Counted from the first letter of the stretch, positions 26,601 through 35,244 are shown. The stretch is DNA of 44,372 bases from Microvirga sp. 3-52 (GCF_018383585.1 NZ_JAHAMK010000009.1:80161-124532), one strand, 5' to 3'. Notes: generated by a model not told the origin, from the letters alone. Numbers and translations: made by a program.

Positions 26601-26763
26601 CCCGGTGGCGGTGACGATCTTCGGCGGGCTGATCTCGGCGACGCTGATCGACACCTTCCTCACCCCGGTCCTGTTCCTGACCTTCGGCCGGAAGCCGCTG
26701 GAGCGCATCCAGGCCAGCCGCGAGGGTCGCGCCGACGGCCTCACCCCGGCGGAAGCCTTCTGA
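23638..26763 (+). CDS. Heavy-metal RND efflux pump (CusA/CzcA family)
   Basis: A 1041-residue protein of the HME-RND family with the expected twelve membrane segments and two large periplasmic loops. The N-terminus begins [13 protein letters not shown]; the proton-relay segment in TM4 is [18 protein letters not shown] (about 400), corresponding to the DGAVV-EN motif of CzcA. It uses the proton gradient to expel metal cations from the periplasm or cytoplasm. Surroundings point to copper or a divalent cation; the TM4 variant does not decide between them. No outer-membrane channel gene lies in the cluster. Confidence 0.9.
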   Translation: MFNFLVSNSLKNRLFVIAAALVLVAYGSWILPRVPVDVFPDLNRPTVTLMTEAEGLAPQEVEQLVTYPLETAMNGMPGVTRVRSVSGVGLSIVYVEFDWSTDIYRSRQLVAERLALVGEQLPTGVTPQMGPVTSIMGEIMLVAVTSDTVSPMEVREIADFIIRPQLLTIAGVAQVIPIGGEVRQYRIVPNIAALQALDVTHEQIEAAVTRFGTNTGGGFVDQHGREYLIRNVGVTKRLEDLRNTVVVHKQGQPVFLHQVAQVDFAPRVKRGDAGFQGKPAVIVSIQKQPGADTVDLTGKIEAALAEIQKTLPQGVSATNLQFRQATFIETSVDNVKRVLLEAAAVVAIILILFLMNVRATVISLTAIPISILVTVLVFNGFDLTINTMTLGGLAIAIGELVDDAVVDVENILRRLKENRELPEPRPVLEVIAAASQEVRSGIVYATMIIILVFIPLFALSGIEGRLFAPLGVAYIVSILASLVTSITVTPVLAYYLLSGRVKGHEHDSFVVRHLKRGNAALLRWAFAHRGFLFTTILLGVGLAAYGATLLPRAFLPPFNEGTLTISLAYNPGIALAESHRLGLVAENLIKDVPEVISVGRRTGRAELDEHAEGVHSSEIDVDLKRSERSKEEVMGDIRARLAVLPATLNVGQPISHRLDHMLSGVRAEIALKIYGEDIDTLRTLAEGLRERLSGVEGLVDLQVEKQVRIPQLRIDVDYEKAALYGLTPATVTQGLETMSNGRTVSQIVEGNRRFDVVMRLSDQDRSTTGLGDLLIATPTGHVPLRMIATVQETDGPNQVLRENGQRRIAVLGNTDGRRDMAAIIADIRRITGETQWPQGYVTRLEGTFQAQEEATLRIGALSLLSLAMVFVVLYSRYQSPALALIIMGNIPLALIGSVIALNIAGQPLSVASMIGFITLAGISARNGILKVSHYINLALYEGEQFGKDLVIRGSLERLTPVLMTALSAGLALIPLLIGADEPGREILHPVAVTIFGGLISATLIDTFLTPVLFLTFGRKPLERIQASREGRADGLTPAEAF

Positions 26764-26786
26764 TCCCAGACACAAGGAGAACCACC

Positions 26787-27161
26787 ATGAAGCATCTCAT
26801 CCTCGCCCTCGTCATCGCAGCAGCTCCCTTTGGGGCCACCGCCCACGAGATGGCCAAGGGCCCGAACGGCGGCCCCGTCGTCGACAGCGCCGGCCACCAC
26901 GTCGAGATGGTCGCCAAGGGTTCCGAGCTCGTCCTGTTCCTCACCGAGGCCGACGACAAGCCGCTGGCGTCCGCGGGCACGAAGAACGCCCGCGCCATCG
27001 TGCAGGACGGCGGCAAGACAGCGACCGTCCAGCTCCAGCCGGCCGAGCCTAACAAGCTCGTGGGCGCCCTGGCGCAGCCGCTCGGATCGGGAGCCCGCGT
27101 GGTCGTCTCGGCCACCATGGCCGACGGTCATGCCGTCCAGGCCCGCTTCGTCAACAACTGA
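26787..27161 (+). CDS. Small periplasmic protein of the RND cluster, unknown function
   Basis: A 124-residue protein from ATG 26787 (AAGGAGA upstream). A signal peptide ends at about ATA-HEM (20). The mature part is a small beta-rich domain (PNGGPVVDSAGHHVEMV, VLFLTEADDKPL) that recurs next to CusBA/CzcBA genes and in some adaptor N-termini. It probably assists metal handling in the periplasm. Confidence 0.65.
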   Translation: MKHLILALVIAAAPFGATAHEMAKGPNGGPVVDSAGHHVEMVAKGSELVLFLTEADDKPLASAGTKNARAIVQDGGKTATVQLQPAEPNKLVGALAQPLGSGARVVVSATMADGHAVQARFVNN

Positions 27162-27187
27162 TCCCCCTCACGCCAAGGAGAAAAACG

Positions 27188-27625
27188 ATGAAGACCATCA
27201 CGAAGACCATCGCCGCTCTCGCGATCACCGCCGTTGCCGGCGTGGCGTACGCTCAGACCTCGCACCAGGGCCATGGCAGCATGCCGATGTCCGGCGCCAT
27301 GCCCATGGGGAACATGGACCCGGCAGCGATGCAGAAGATGATGCAGGACATGATGCCGTCGCCGAACGACCCGGCCTCGACCAAGGACTTCAAGGCGGCG
27401 GACATGAAGATGATGCACAACATGCACGTGCCCTACACCGGCAACCCGGACGTGGACTTCCGCACCCACATGATCCCGCATCACCAGGGCGCCGTCGAGA
27501 TGGCGAAGGTCGCTCTCAAGCACGCCAAGGATCCCGAGACGAAGCGGATGGCCCAGAAGATCATCGACGATCAGGAGAAGGAGATCGCCGAGATGCAGGA
27601 TTGGCTCAAGAAGAACGGAAAGTAG
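27188..27625 (+). CDS. DUF305 periplasmic protein (CopM-like)
   Basis: A 145-residue protein with a signal peptide to about AYAQ (23), a Met/His-rich segment (SMPMSGAMPMGNM, MMQDMM) and the DUF305 core FRTHMIPHHQGAVEMAKV plus KIIDDQEKEIAEMQ. Members bind copper in the periplasm; CopM is an example. It is 27 bp after the previous gene with AAGGAGA. Confidence 0.82.
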   Translation: MKTITKTIAALAITAVAGVAYAQTSHQGHGSMPMSGAMPMGNMDPAAMQKMMQDMMPSPNDPASTKDFKAADMKMMHNMHVPYTGNPDVDFRTHMIPHHQGAVEMAKVALKHAKDPETKRMAQKIIDDQEKEIAEMQDWLKKNGK

Positions 27626-27741
27626 CGGTCGCGCCGGCCGGCAGCGAGTGGTTGCCCTTCTTCGTGCCTGGAGCGGCCATCGGCCGCTTCCGGGCATGAC
27701 CCGTATGGCCCATGTAGATCAGGACAAGCGAAAGCAATCCG

Positions 27742-28740
27742 ATGCACCTTCATACCCTGCACCACTGGCAGCACGAGCACGTCTTCCTTGGGGAGGATCA
27801 CGACCGTCACGAGCGGCGCACCTGGCTGGTGGTCGGGCTGACGGCGGCCATGATGGTGGCCGAGATCATCGCCGGGACGATCTTCGGGTCCATGGCGCTC
27901 GTCGCCGACGGCTGGCACATGTCGACCCATGCCGCAGCGCTCGCCATTGCGGCGCTGGCGTACCGCTTCGCCCGCAGGCACGCCCATGATCCCCGCTTCT
28001 CATTCGGGACGGGCAAGGTCGGCGAACTCGCAGCGTTCTCCAGCGCAATCATTCTGGCCCTGATTGCCCTGCTGATCGGCTACGAGAGCCTCGTGCGCCT
28101 GATGGCGCCGGTGCCGATCCAGTTCGGCGAAGCGACGGTGGTGGCGGTGATCGGGCTTGCCGTGAACCTCGCCAGTGCCTGGCTGCTGGCCGGAGACCAT
28201 CACCATCATGGGCATCATCACCATGATCACGGACATCATCATGCCCATGAGGACCACCATCATCATGGTCATGCGCATGGGGATCACCATCATGGCGCCG
28301 ACACGAACATCCGCGCCGCCTACCTGCACGTCCTAGCCGACGCCCTGACCTCGGTCCTCGCCATCGTGGCGCTGCTCGCCGGCCGCTTCTACGGCTGGAG
28401 CTGGCTCGATCCCGTGATGGGCGTGGTGGGAGCCCTCGTCATCGCGCAGTGGTCATGGGGATTGATCCGGACGGCTGGGGCCACCCTCCTCGATGCGGTT
28501 CCCGACCAGACGCTTGCCCGGTCGGTGCGCAAGCGCATCGAGGTCGGGGAAGACCGCGTGACGGACCTCCATCTCTGGCGCCTGGGTCCCGGCCATGCCG
28601 GCCTGATCGTCTCGGTCGTGTCGGACGCCCCTCAGCCACCCGACGTCTACAAGCAGCGGCTCTCCGGCATCGAAGGCCTGTCCCATGTCACCGTCGAGGT
28701 GCATGCTTGTCCCAATCACCCGCAGCGCAAGGCGGCCTGA
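27742..28740 (+). CDS. dmeF: CDF family Co/Ni(Zn) efflux transporter, DmeF-like
   Basis: A 332-residue protein with six membrane segments. The N-terminus LHHWQHEHVFLG is typical of DmeF. TM2 carries ALVADGWHMSTH and TM5 HVLADALTSV, the metal site pair of the CDF family. The TM4-TM5 loop (about 152-188) is exceptionally His-rich (22 His in about 36 residues). The cytosolic C-terminal domain ends at VTVEVHACPNHP. It would exchange Co2+ or Ni2+ for protons across the inner membrane. No DmeR regulator is beside it. Confidence 0.85.
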   Translation: MHLHTLHHWQHEHVFLGEDHDRHERRTWLVVGLTAAMMVAEIIAGTIFGSMALVADGWHMSTHAAALAIAALAYRFARRHAHDPRFSFGTGKVGELAAFSSAIILALIALLIGYESLVRLMAPVPIQFGEATVVAVIGLAVNLASAWLLAGDHHHHGHHHHDHGHHHAHEDHHHHGHAHGDHHHGADTNIRAAYLHVLADALTSVLAIVALLAGRFYGWSWLDPVMGVVGALVIAQWSWGLIRTAGATLLDAVPDQTLARSVRKRIEVGEDRVTDLHLWRLGPGHAGLIVSVVSDAPQPPDVYKQRLSGIEGLSHVTVEVHACPNHPQRKAA

Positions 28741-28763
28741 TTGGCTGCCGAAAAGGCGATCCG

Positions 28764-29246
28764 ATGAACACCATGAACATGACCCGGCGCAGTCTCGTCA
28801 CCGGCCTGGCGGCCGGCGCCCTGCTGGTATACTCCCATCCCGTGCGAGCGCAGGCTCTTCCCAAGATCGTCGTCAGCAAGGACCCGACCTGCGGCTGCTG
28901 CACAGGCTGGGTCGAGCACCTGCGCCAGGCGGGCTTCTCGGCCGAGGTGATTGAGACACCGGAAATCAATCGGGTGAAGGTGCGCCTGGGTGTGCCCCAG
29001 GACCTGGCCTCCTGCCACACCGCCGAGATCGGCGGCTATGTGATCGAGGGACACGTGCCGGCCGACGCGATCAGGCGCCTCCTCGCCGAGAAGCCGACTG
29101 GCAAGGGCCTCGCCGTCGCCGGCATGCCGATGGGTTCGCCCGGCATGGAGATGGAGGGCATGGCGCCGGAGACCTACGAGGTCGTCCTGTTCGGGCCGTC
29201 GGGCCAGACGACCTTCGCGCGCTACGAAGGTGTGCGCCCCCTCTGA
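28764..29246 (+). CDS. DUF411 metal-binding exported protein
   Basis: A 160-residue protein from ATG 28764. The signal MTRRSLVTGLAAGALL contains a twin Arg and may be Tat-type. The DUF411 core starts with DPTCGCCTGWVEHL (C43, C45, C46) and continues to SCHTAEIGGYVIEGHVPA and GMPMGSPGMEME, giving Cys, His and Met ligands for copper. It is 23 bp after dmeF. Confidence 0.85.
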   Translation: MNTMNMTRRSLVTGLAAGALLVYSHPVRAQALPKIVVSKDPTCGCCTGWVEHLRQAGFSAEVIETPEINRVKVRLGVPQDLASCHTAEIGGYVIEGHVPADAIRRLLAEKPTGKGLAVAGMPMGSPGMEMEGMAPETYEVVLFGPSGQTTFARYEGVRPL

Positions 29247-29349
29247 CCGGCGCCGCACCACCCCAAGGCGTGATCGCTCACCACATTGCGAGTTGCCGAG
29301 ACCCGCGAACGGCGCGAACCTCCCCTGGTCAGTTCCAGAGGAACACGCC

Positions 29350-29724
29350 ATGAGAAAGCTCACCTTGGCCATCACCGTCGCGGCAGGGTTCGCCGCCACC
29401 CCCGTCCTCGCCTGCCCGATGCACCAGGCTGCGGCCCAGACCACGGGTTCGACCGCAACGGCCGGCCCCATGATGTGCGGCATGCCGACGACCACGGCCC
29501 AGGCCCAGCAACCGGGCCAGATGACCCAGCCTGCACAGCCGGGCCAGAACGCGGGGGGCATGTGCCCCTGCTGCCGGAACATGGCCATGATGCAGCCTCA
29601 GCCGCAGCAGCCGGGCGGCATGCAGGGTATGCCGGGGATGCGGAACATGCCCGGCATGCAGCAGGACGCGCCCGCGAGTCCTCCGGCACCGTCCCCGGCT
29701 CCGGAAACGCCCAAGCCGAACTGA
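29350..29724 (+). CDS. Met/Cys/Gln-rich exported protein
   Basis: A 124-residue protein from ATG 29350 with a signal peptide to about VLA (20). The mature chain is low-complexity with metal-binding groups: CPMH, MMCGMP, MCPCC, MAMMQ and GMQGMPGMRNMPGM. The fold is probably disordered; it may buffer periplasmic Cu(I). It is the last gene of the copper block. Confidence 0.65.
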   Translation: MRKLTLAITVAAGFAATPVLACPMHQAAAQTTGSTATAGPMMCGMPTTTAQAQQPGQMTQPAQPGQNAGGMCPCCRNMAMMQPQPQQPGGMQGMPGMRNMPGMQQDAPASPPAPSPAPETPKPN

Positions 29725-29842
29725 CCGCTCGCAGCGTCGACGCGCCCAGCCAGACTCGCGGAGTGCCAACATTCTGAGAGCTAACCTTCACGGCCGCCCT
29801 CCGACGGTGACGGCATGACCGCACGTGCCACTAGGCGCGCAC

Positions 29843-29885
29843 TTGACCGAGCACTGATATTTCCATAAGTCTCGACATATGGAAT
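29843..29885 (+). promoter_or_regulatory. Promoter/operator of the first ars operon
   Basis: A -35 TTGACC (29843-29848) has a -10-like TAAGTC 17 nt later. Overlapping it is a dyad TTTCCAT (29860-29866) with ATGGAAT (29879-29885), whose right arm contains the arsR start codon. The ATTTCCAT half recurs at the second arsR and at 34936. Confidence 0.45.
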
Positions 29886-30235
29886 CAGAAAACGTGATCC
29901 TTGCCCTTGCGGCTATTGCTCAGTCGACCCGCCTCGACGTGTTCCGCCTGCTGGTGACGCGCGAGCCGCACGGGCTGCCCGCCGGCGACATCGCCCGCGA
30001 GCTGGCGGTGCCCCACAACACCATGTCGAGCCATCTCGGCATCCTGTCGCGGGCTGGCCTGGTCCGGTCCGAGCGCCGCAGCCGCTCGATCATCTACCGC
30101 GCCGACCTCGCCCGGCTCCGCGAAGTGGTGACCTTCCTGCTCCAGGATTGCTGCGGTGGGCACCTGGACGTGTGCGCCCCTCTCCTCGACACCCTAGCGC
30201 CCTGCTGCCTCGCCAAGGAAGCCGCCGAGGGCTGA
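29879..30235 (+). CDS. arsR: ArsR-family arsenite-responsive repressor
   Basis: A 118-residue winged-helix protein; recognition region ELAVPHNTMSSHLGILSRAGLV (41-62). It lacks the helix-3 Cys pair of plasmid R773 ArsR. Instead C91-C92-x6-C99 (LLQDCCGGHLDVC) sits in the C-terminal dimer helix, like the Acidithiobacillus type, and a further C109-C110 pair follows. As(III) binding would release the operator. It heads arsR-arsC-acr3. Confidence 0.85.
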   Translation: MESENVILALAAIAQSTRLDVFRLLVTREPHGLPAGDIARELAVPHNTMSSHLGILSRAGLVRSERRSRSIIYRADLARLREVVTFLLQDCCGGHLDVCAPLLDTLAPCCLAKEAAEG

Positions 30236-30291
30236 CCAGCGCCGCCGCATCCCGCTCCCGAAGCCGCCCGCCTGAAACGAGGACATTCCCT

Positions 30292-30717
30292 ATGGACGTC
30301 ATCATCTACCACAACCCGGATTGCGGCACGTCCCGCAACACGCTGGCCATGATCCGCAACGCCGGGATCGAGCCGCACGTCGTCGAGTATTTGAAGACCC
30401 CGCCGGCCCGGCACCTGCTGAGGCAACTGATCGAGCGCATGGGTGTCCCGGTCCGCGATGTCATTCGTGATAAGGGCACGCCGTATAGGGAACTCGGTCT
30501 CGACGATCCGTCCCTGACCGATAATCAGTTGCTTGATGCCATGATGGCGCACCCGATCCTGATCAACCGACCCATCGTCGTGACCTCCAGGGGCGTGCGC
30601 CTGTGCCGCCCATCCGAGGCGGTTCTCGATCTCCTGCCGCCGCAGCAGGGCGACTTCATCAAGGAAGACGGTGAGCGCGTGGTCGACGAGCACGGACGCC
30701 GCGTGGCCACCGCCTGA
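30292..30717 (+). CDS. arsC: Glutaredoxin-dependent arsenate reductase
   Basis: A 141-residue ArsC of the R773 type. The active site H7-x3-C11-x3-R15 lies in YHNPDCGTSRNTL, and the RPIVV stretch supplies a further arsenate-binding Arg. It reduces arsenate to arsenite using glutathione and glutaredoxin. Product is exported by the Acr3 protein whose gene starts 11 bp later. Confidence 0.92.
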   Translation: MDVIIYHNPDCGTSRNTLAMIRNAGIEPHVVEYLKTPPARHLLRQLIERMGVPVRDVIRDKGTPYRELGLDDPSLTDNQLLDAMMAHPILINRPIVVTSRGVRLCRPSEAVLDLLPPQQGDFIKEDGERVVDEHGRRVATA

Positions 30718-30728
30718 AGGATTTCCCC

Positions 30729-31796
30729 ATGTCCGTGTTCGAACGCTACCTGACCCTCTGGGTCGCCTTGTGCATCGTCGCCGGCATTGCCCTCGGCCAT
30801 GTCTTCCCAGAGTTCTTCCATGCCATCGGTGCCTTTGAGATCGCCAAGGTCAACCTGCCTGTGGCAGCCCTGATCTGGCTGATGGTCATCCCGATGCTGA
30901 TCAAGATCGACTTCGCCTCGCTCGGGCGGGTGCGCGAGCATTGGCGCGGGATCGGCGTGACCCTGTTTATCAACTGGGCCGTGAAGCCGTTCTCGATGGC
31001 GGCGCTCGGCTGGCTGTTCATCGGCTATGTCTTCAGGCCCTATCTGCCCGTCGACCAGATCAACTCCTATGTCGCAGGCCTGATCATCCTGGCGGCCGCG
31101 CCCTGCACGGCGATGGTATTTGTTTGGAGTCATCTGACCAAGGGCGAGCCCCACTTTACCCTGTCGCAGGTGGCCCTCAACGACGTGATCATGGTGGTGG
31201 CCTTCGCACCCATCGTCGGTCTCCTGCTCGGGCTCTCGGCGATTACGGTGCCGTGGGACACGCTCCTGCTCTCGGTCGTGCTTTACATCGTCATCCCGGT
31301 GATCCTGGCCCAGTTCCTGCGCTCGCGCCTCCTGGCGAATGGTGGCGAGGCGTCCCTGACCAGACTGCTACGTGTTTTGCAGCCGCTCTCGCTGGTGTCG
31401 CTCCTCGCCACGCTGGTGCTGCTGTTCGGCTTCCAGGGTGAGCAGATCCTGGCGCAGCCCTTGGTCATCGCCATGCTGGCGGTGCCAATCCTGATCCAGG
31501 TCTACTTCAATTCCGGCCTGGCCTACCTGCTCAACCGGATCGCAGGCGAGCAACACTGCGTCGCCGGCCCATCCGCCCTGATCGGCGCAAGCAACTTCTT
31601 CGAGCTGGCGGTGGCAGCCGCGATCAGCCTGTTCGGGTTCAACTCCGGCGCGGCGCTGGCGACCGTGGTCGGCGTGCTGATCGAGGTGCCGGTGATGCTG
31701 TCGGTCGTCTGGATCGTGAACCGCAGCCAAGGTTGGTACGAGCGCGGGGCCGGGCGTGCGGTGTCATCTGGACGGAGGGTGACGGCCGGGGAATGA
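30729..31796 (+). CDS. acr3: Acr3-type arsenite efflux permease
   Basis: A 355-residue inner-membrane protein with about ten helices. The key Cys is C126 in LAAAPCTAMVFVWSHL, the signature of Acr3 transporters. The sequence starts with FERYLTLWVALCIVAGIALG, typical for the family. It exports arsenite by proton antiport. Last gene of the operon; no clear terminator was seen after it. Confidence 0.92.
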   Translation: MSVFERYLTLWVALCIVAGIALGHVFPEFFHAIGAFEIAKVNLPVAALIWLMVIPMLIKIDFASLGRVREHWRGIGVTLFINWAVKPFSMAALGWLFIGYVFRPYLPVDQINSYVAGLIILAAAPCTAMVFVWSHLTKGEPHFTLSQVALNDVIMVVAFAPIVGLLLGLSAITVPWDTLLLSVVLYIVIPVILAQFLRSRLLANGGEASLTRLLRVLQPLSLVSLLATLVLLFGFQGEQILAQPLVIAMLAVPILIQVYFNSGLAYLLNRIAGEQHCVAGPSALIGASNFFELAVAAAISLFGFNSGAALATVVGVLIEVPVMLSVVWIVNRSQGWYERGAGRAVSSGRRVTAGE

Positions 31797-32046
31797 GCTT
31801 CGGTTGTCTGCACTGCCGATAACTGGCTGACCGAACCCAAGGGCTATCACCTCCATAGATGAGCAGCCTCGGTGCGTCCATCTGGCGAATGTCAGCTTGC
31901 AGCTCCACATCAGAAGTTCAGCGAATGTCCGCCTCGTGCCCAGCTCCTGACATTTCGATTATGGGTTAGTGCCGGAGCGGTCGCTGGCCTGAGGCAACAG
32001 CAAGCGGTCATAGCTGGCGCAGCATGTTGCGCTGGTCGGTTGGCAA
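31797..32046. other. Intergenic region with a short repeated motif
   Basis: About 250 bp between acr3 and the convergent histidine kinase gene. It has two copies of GCGAATGTC (31885-31893 and 31921-31929). The same motif occurs at 37962, and as GGAATGTCGGC at 34434. No gene is visible; it may be decayed repeat DNA. Confidence 0.3.
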
Positions 32047-34176
32047 TCAATCCAACCTGCGGAATGGTACCACGTTCGCTGGCCCGCAGGTTGAGGTGAC
32101 GACTGACGCTATTGCGTTCTCCAGTTCATCGCGCCGAAACGGCTTCGTCAGCCGCGGAAGGGCAAGTCCGGCTCGTTCCGGCAGCTCCGCATGACCGCTG
32201 GCCAGAAGGATCGGCAGGGCTGGCCACTCCACCCGGATCCGCTCCGCTAGTTCCAGACCGGTCATGCCTGGCATGGCGTGGTCGGTCACCACCAGATCAA
32301 CAGACGTATTCTCCCGCAAGACCTGCAGAGCCATCTTTCCAGACGAGGCCTCCACCACCGTGTGACCGAGATCCTCCAGCATCGCAGCGGTCGCACTCAT
32401 TACCAGGGGATCGTCCTCGACCAGAAGCACCGTGCAGGTACGATGGGCCGGGCTGGAAGTTTCGTCAGGTGCAGGTGCCGCGGCCACCACTTCGCCCTGG
32501 GGCAACCAGATCTCGGCGGCCGTACCCTTCCCGAGCTCGCTCCTCAACTTCAGGGTACCGCCGGACTGAACGGCCAGACCATGGATCATCGAGAGACCCA
32601 GGCCCGTGCCCTTCCCAACCCCTTTGGTTGTGAAGAACGGCTCGACCGCGCGGGCGAGCGTGGCCGCGTCCATGCCCATTCCGGTGTCGATCAACGACAC
32701 ACACACATAGGCTCCAGGGCTCAGGCCGTGCGTGTTGCCCTCGGCGAGTTCTTGCGCGTGTGCCGCGATGGTGATCGTCCCGCTGATCGGCATGGCATCA
32801 CGAGCGTTCACTGCCAGGTTCAGCAACGCCATCTCAAGCTGGTTCGGATCGACCTTGACCGGTGGCAGGCCTGGAGGAAAGCGCGTCACGATCTCAATGC
32901 TTGGCCCGAGGGAGCGGGTCAGCAGGTCCATCATGCTCGACACGAGTTGTGGCACGTCGACAGCTTGCGGCGTGAGATCCTGACGACGGGAGAAGGCGAG
33001 CAGCCGCTGCGTCAGGGCAGCACCGCGTTGGGCGCCCTGAATGGCTCCTTCCAACAGCCGCTTACCTCGTTCGTCATCCTTGACGCGCTTGCGCAGGAGG
33101 TCGAGGTTGCCGAGGATCACCGCCAGCAGGTTGTTGAAATCATGGGCAATGCCGCCGGTGAGTTGGCCGATGCTCTCCATCTTTTGCGCCTGCAACAGCC
33201 GCTGTTCCGCGGCAAGGCGCTGGCCGCTCTCATGCCGCAACCGGACGAGCGCGACCTGCTCGGCCTGCGCCCGCCGCAGGGCCAACCACGAGACGAGGAA
33301 CAGCGTCAAAGCCGATAGGGCCGCCACCATGCCGTATAGCGCCAGGTTGCGATACCAGCGTCCCAGTACGACGTCGGAGTCTATGCTGAAAGCAACATAG
33401 ACCGGGTAGTCGCCCACACGGCGGTAGGCGAAGTAGCGCTCGCGCTGATTGGTTGAGGAGATGCCCGACGCGGCTCCTCCATAGGGTTGCGCTGCGATGC
33501 TCCGCATGAGGATGTTGTCTGGTCCCAGCCGGCTATAGGTCACGTGCACAGGAGATCGAGCCAGGACCGAGCCATCCTCGCGGATCAGGGTGGCCGCATG
33601 CGGTCCCGGTGGGGCGGCCTCCTGGAAGAAGCGGCTGAAGTACTCGGGACTGAGCGCGACGTGGATGATACCATCGAAGTGGCCTTCGGGTGTCGAGCGG
33701 CGACGGCTGACGGCGAAGGACGGCTTGCGGGTTGCCTTGCCCTCGAAAGCCGCACTGATGTATGTGCCGGCGTCACGTCCGCGCTGGGCCTGGAAAAACT
33801 CGCGCTCATGAATATTAGCGGCAGGATCCCAAGCCTGGCTGCCGGCTCGGACACGCCCGGTCGCATCCGTGATCCAGATCGACACGGCCTGCTCCAGGGG
33901 AGCCTTGAGCCGCTGGAGGAAAGCACTGGTTTCCGGCGCAGAGATCTCCTCCCATGACAGCGCGTGGGTGCGATCCTCGACCCGCCCGATTACGAGTTCC
34001 ACCGTATCAAAGACCTTACTGGCATGCTCGTGCAGGATGGCTGTCGTGCGGACGATTGTCCTCTCGCTGTCGTTCAGAACCTCTGTGCGGTTCCAGGCTG
34101 CTGCTGCGGCGAACACGACAGCCGGGACGAGCAGCGAGGCCACGATGAGCAGACGGTGCAGACGGACCGAGGACAT
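32047..34176 (-). CDS. Membrane hybrid sensor histidine kinase with Cache-type sensor and receiver domain
   Basis: A 709-residue protein. TM1 (about 8-27) and TM2 (about 279-300) flank a periplasmic double-Cache-like sensor (ITDATGRVRAGSQ; DGIIHVALSPEYF; ATLIREDGSVLARS). Then come HisKA with H345 (GGIAHDFNNLLAV), a HATPase domain (NLAVNARDAM; DTGMGMD; GKGTGLGLSMIHGLA) and a C-terminal receiver (VLLVEDDPLV; phosphoacceptor Asp in LVVTDHAMPGM; TKPFRRDEL). No separate response regulator or output domain lies nearby, so the target is unknown. It sits on the opposite strand between the two arsenic operons and may be an insertion or a regulator of unknown signal. Confidence 0.9.
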   Translation of the reverse strand: MSSVRLHRLLIVASLLVPAVVFAAAAAWNRTEVLNDSERTIVRTTAILHEHASKVFDTVELVIGRVEDRTHALSWEEISAPETSAFLQRLKAPLEQAVSIWITDATGRVRAGSQAWDPAANIHEREFFQAQRGRDAGTYISAAFEGKATRKPSFAVSRRRSTPEGHFDGIIHVALSPEYFSRFFQEAAPPGPHAATLIREDGSVLARSPVHVTYSRLGPDNILMRSIAAQPYGGAASGISSTNQRERYFAYRRVGDYPVYVAFSIDSDVVLGRWYRNLALYGMVAALSALTLFLVSWLALRRAQAEQVALVRLRHESGQRLAAEQRLLQAQKMESIGQLTGGIAHDFNNLLAVILGNLDLLRKRVKDDERGKRLLEGAIQGAQRGAALTQRLLAFSRRQDLTPQAVDVPQLVSSMMDLLTRSLGPSIEIVTRFPPGLPPVKVDPNQLEMALLNLAVNARDAMPISGTITIAAHAQELAEGNTHGLSPGAYVCVSLIDTGMGMDAATLARAVEPFFTTKGVGKGTGLGLSMIHGLAVQSGGTLKLRSELGKGTAAEIWLPQGEVVAAAPAPDETSSPAHRTCTVLLVEDDPLVMSATAAMLEDLGHTVVEASSGKMALQVLRENTSVDLVVTDHAMPGMTGLELAERIRVEWPALPILLASGHAELPERAGLALPRLTKPFRRDELENAIASVVTSTCGPANVVPFRRLD

Positions 34177-34602
34177 GAATACGAAAGCTTCCCATGGGAG
34201 TGCGGAGGAAGATGCCAGGCGAGGCGAGGCACTGCCAAAGGAGCCAGTGTCATGGTTTGGTTCACATTAGAACTAAACCAAGGTGTAGCAAGCTTTCCAT
34301 GGCTCCTGTACCACCTGCATCAGTGAAGACGGTGTACGGCCGAACGTCAGTAGCAACCAAGCCAGGAGGGCTTGTGCTGATGTCTCTACAACTGCAACAT
34401 CGATGCGCGAATGTTCCGGCGCAGCAAATTTGAGGAATGTCGGCTCGGGGTCAAACTGAGCCGCTGGGCATGACCATGTGACGGTCCGCTGTTGGCGGTG
34501 CCACGGACGAAGTTCTCTCATCCACATCAGGCTGGCACCATATTTCGGCAATTCTAGAAATATCGCTTGACGGCTGACCCGAGTAGGTTCATTGTTATTT
34601 CC
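34177..34602. promoter_or_regulatory. Divergent intergenic region with operator for the second arsR
   Basis: About 425 bp without a gene. It holds a perfect dyad ATATTTC (34540-34546) N10 GAAATAT (34557-34563), then TTGACG (34567-34572) as a possible -35, and ATTTCCATG overlapping the arsR start. The histidine kinase promoter lies at its left end. A stretch GAGGAATGTCGGC (34432-34444) resembles the motif seen at 31885. Confidence 0.45.
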
Positions 34603-34920
34603 ATGAATGTCGAACAAGCAGCCAAGCAACTCGAAGCTCTCGGGAACACCACCCGGCTCCAGGTCTACCGTACCCTCGTCCGCGCCGGCGAGGCCGGTTT
34701 GCCGGTCGGGCAGATCCAGGAGCGCCTCGGCATCCCGCCGTCGACGCTGTCGCACCACCTCCAGCGGCTGCTGCTGACCGGACTGGTAACACAGGAGCGG
34801 CAGGCCACGACCCTGATCTGCCGGGCCAACTACCCGGCGATGAACGGCCTGATCGGCTTCCTCGCCGACGAGTGCTGCGCCGACGCCGGATGCGCGACCC
34901 AGGCGGAGAATGCCGCCTGA
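34603..34920 (+). CDS. arsR: Second ArsR-family repressor
   Basis: A 105-residue winged-helix protein; recognition helix region RLGIPPSTLSHHLQRLLLTGLV (41-62). The C-terminal metal site is C91-C92-x4-C97 (DECCADAGC). It is distinct in sequence from the ArsR at 29879 but has a similar Cys arrangement. Its ATG lies within an ATTTCCATG element. It heads arsR-DUF1127-flavoprotein-MFS. Confidence 0.85.
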   Translation: MNVEQAAKQLEALGNTTRLQVYRTLVRAGEAGLPVGQIQERLGIPPSTLSHHLQRLLLTGLVTQERQATTLICRANYPAMNGLIGFLADECCADAGCATQAENAA

Positions 34921-34935
34921 TTTTTATTTGCCCAC

Positions 34936-34957
34936 TATTTCCATGATGCCGGAAATA
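34936..34957 (+). promoter_or_regulatory. ArsR-type operator upstream of the DUF1127 gene
   Basis: TATTTCC (34936-34942), 8-nt spacer, GGAAATA (34951-34957): perfect 7-bp arms. The ATTTCCAT half matches both arsR upstream regions. It suggests internal repression between arsR and the DUF1127 gene. AAGGAG follows 4 nt later. Confidence 0.5.
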
Positions 34958-34972
34958 TAAAAGGAGACGCAG

Positions 34973-35227
34973 ATGCCAGGCTTCCTTCCCTTCCTCCTCC
35001 ACCTCGCCCGCGCGGCCCGGAATCGCCAGCGTGTCGTCGCCCTCAGCGAACTGGACGACCATCTTATGCGCGACATCGGCCTCCAGCGGGCGGACGTCAT
35101 CGCTGTCCTGGCCCAGCCCCGTCACCGTGATCCCTCGCGGATGCTCAAGATCCTCTGCTGCCACGGACGTGTCTTCGTCGAGCGCGTGCGCGACGGCTTC
35201 GCTCCCCGCGCCGCCTCCTGCTGCTGA
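34973..35227 (+). CDS. DUF1127 small protein with terminal Cys pair
   Basis: An 84-residue protein with AAAAGGAG upstream. The DUF1127 motif is VALSELDDHLMRDIGLQRADV (about 22-42). Unlike ordinary DUF1127 proteins of about 50 residues, it has a longer C-terminal tail with LCCHG and ends in ASCC. Some DUF1127 proteins bind RNA or affect phosphate and carbon physiology in alphaproteobacteria; its role in an arsenic operon is unknown. Confidence 0.75.
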   Translation: MPGFLPFLLHLARAARNRQRVVALSELDDHLMRDIGLQRADVIAVLAQPRHRDPSRMLKILCCHGRVFVERVRDGFAPRAASCC

Positions 35228-35244
35228 CTGCCACGGAGTCTTCC

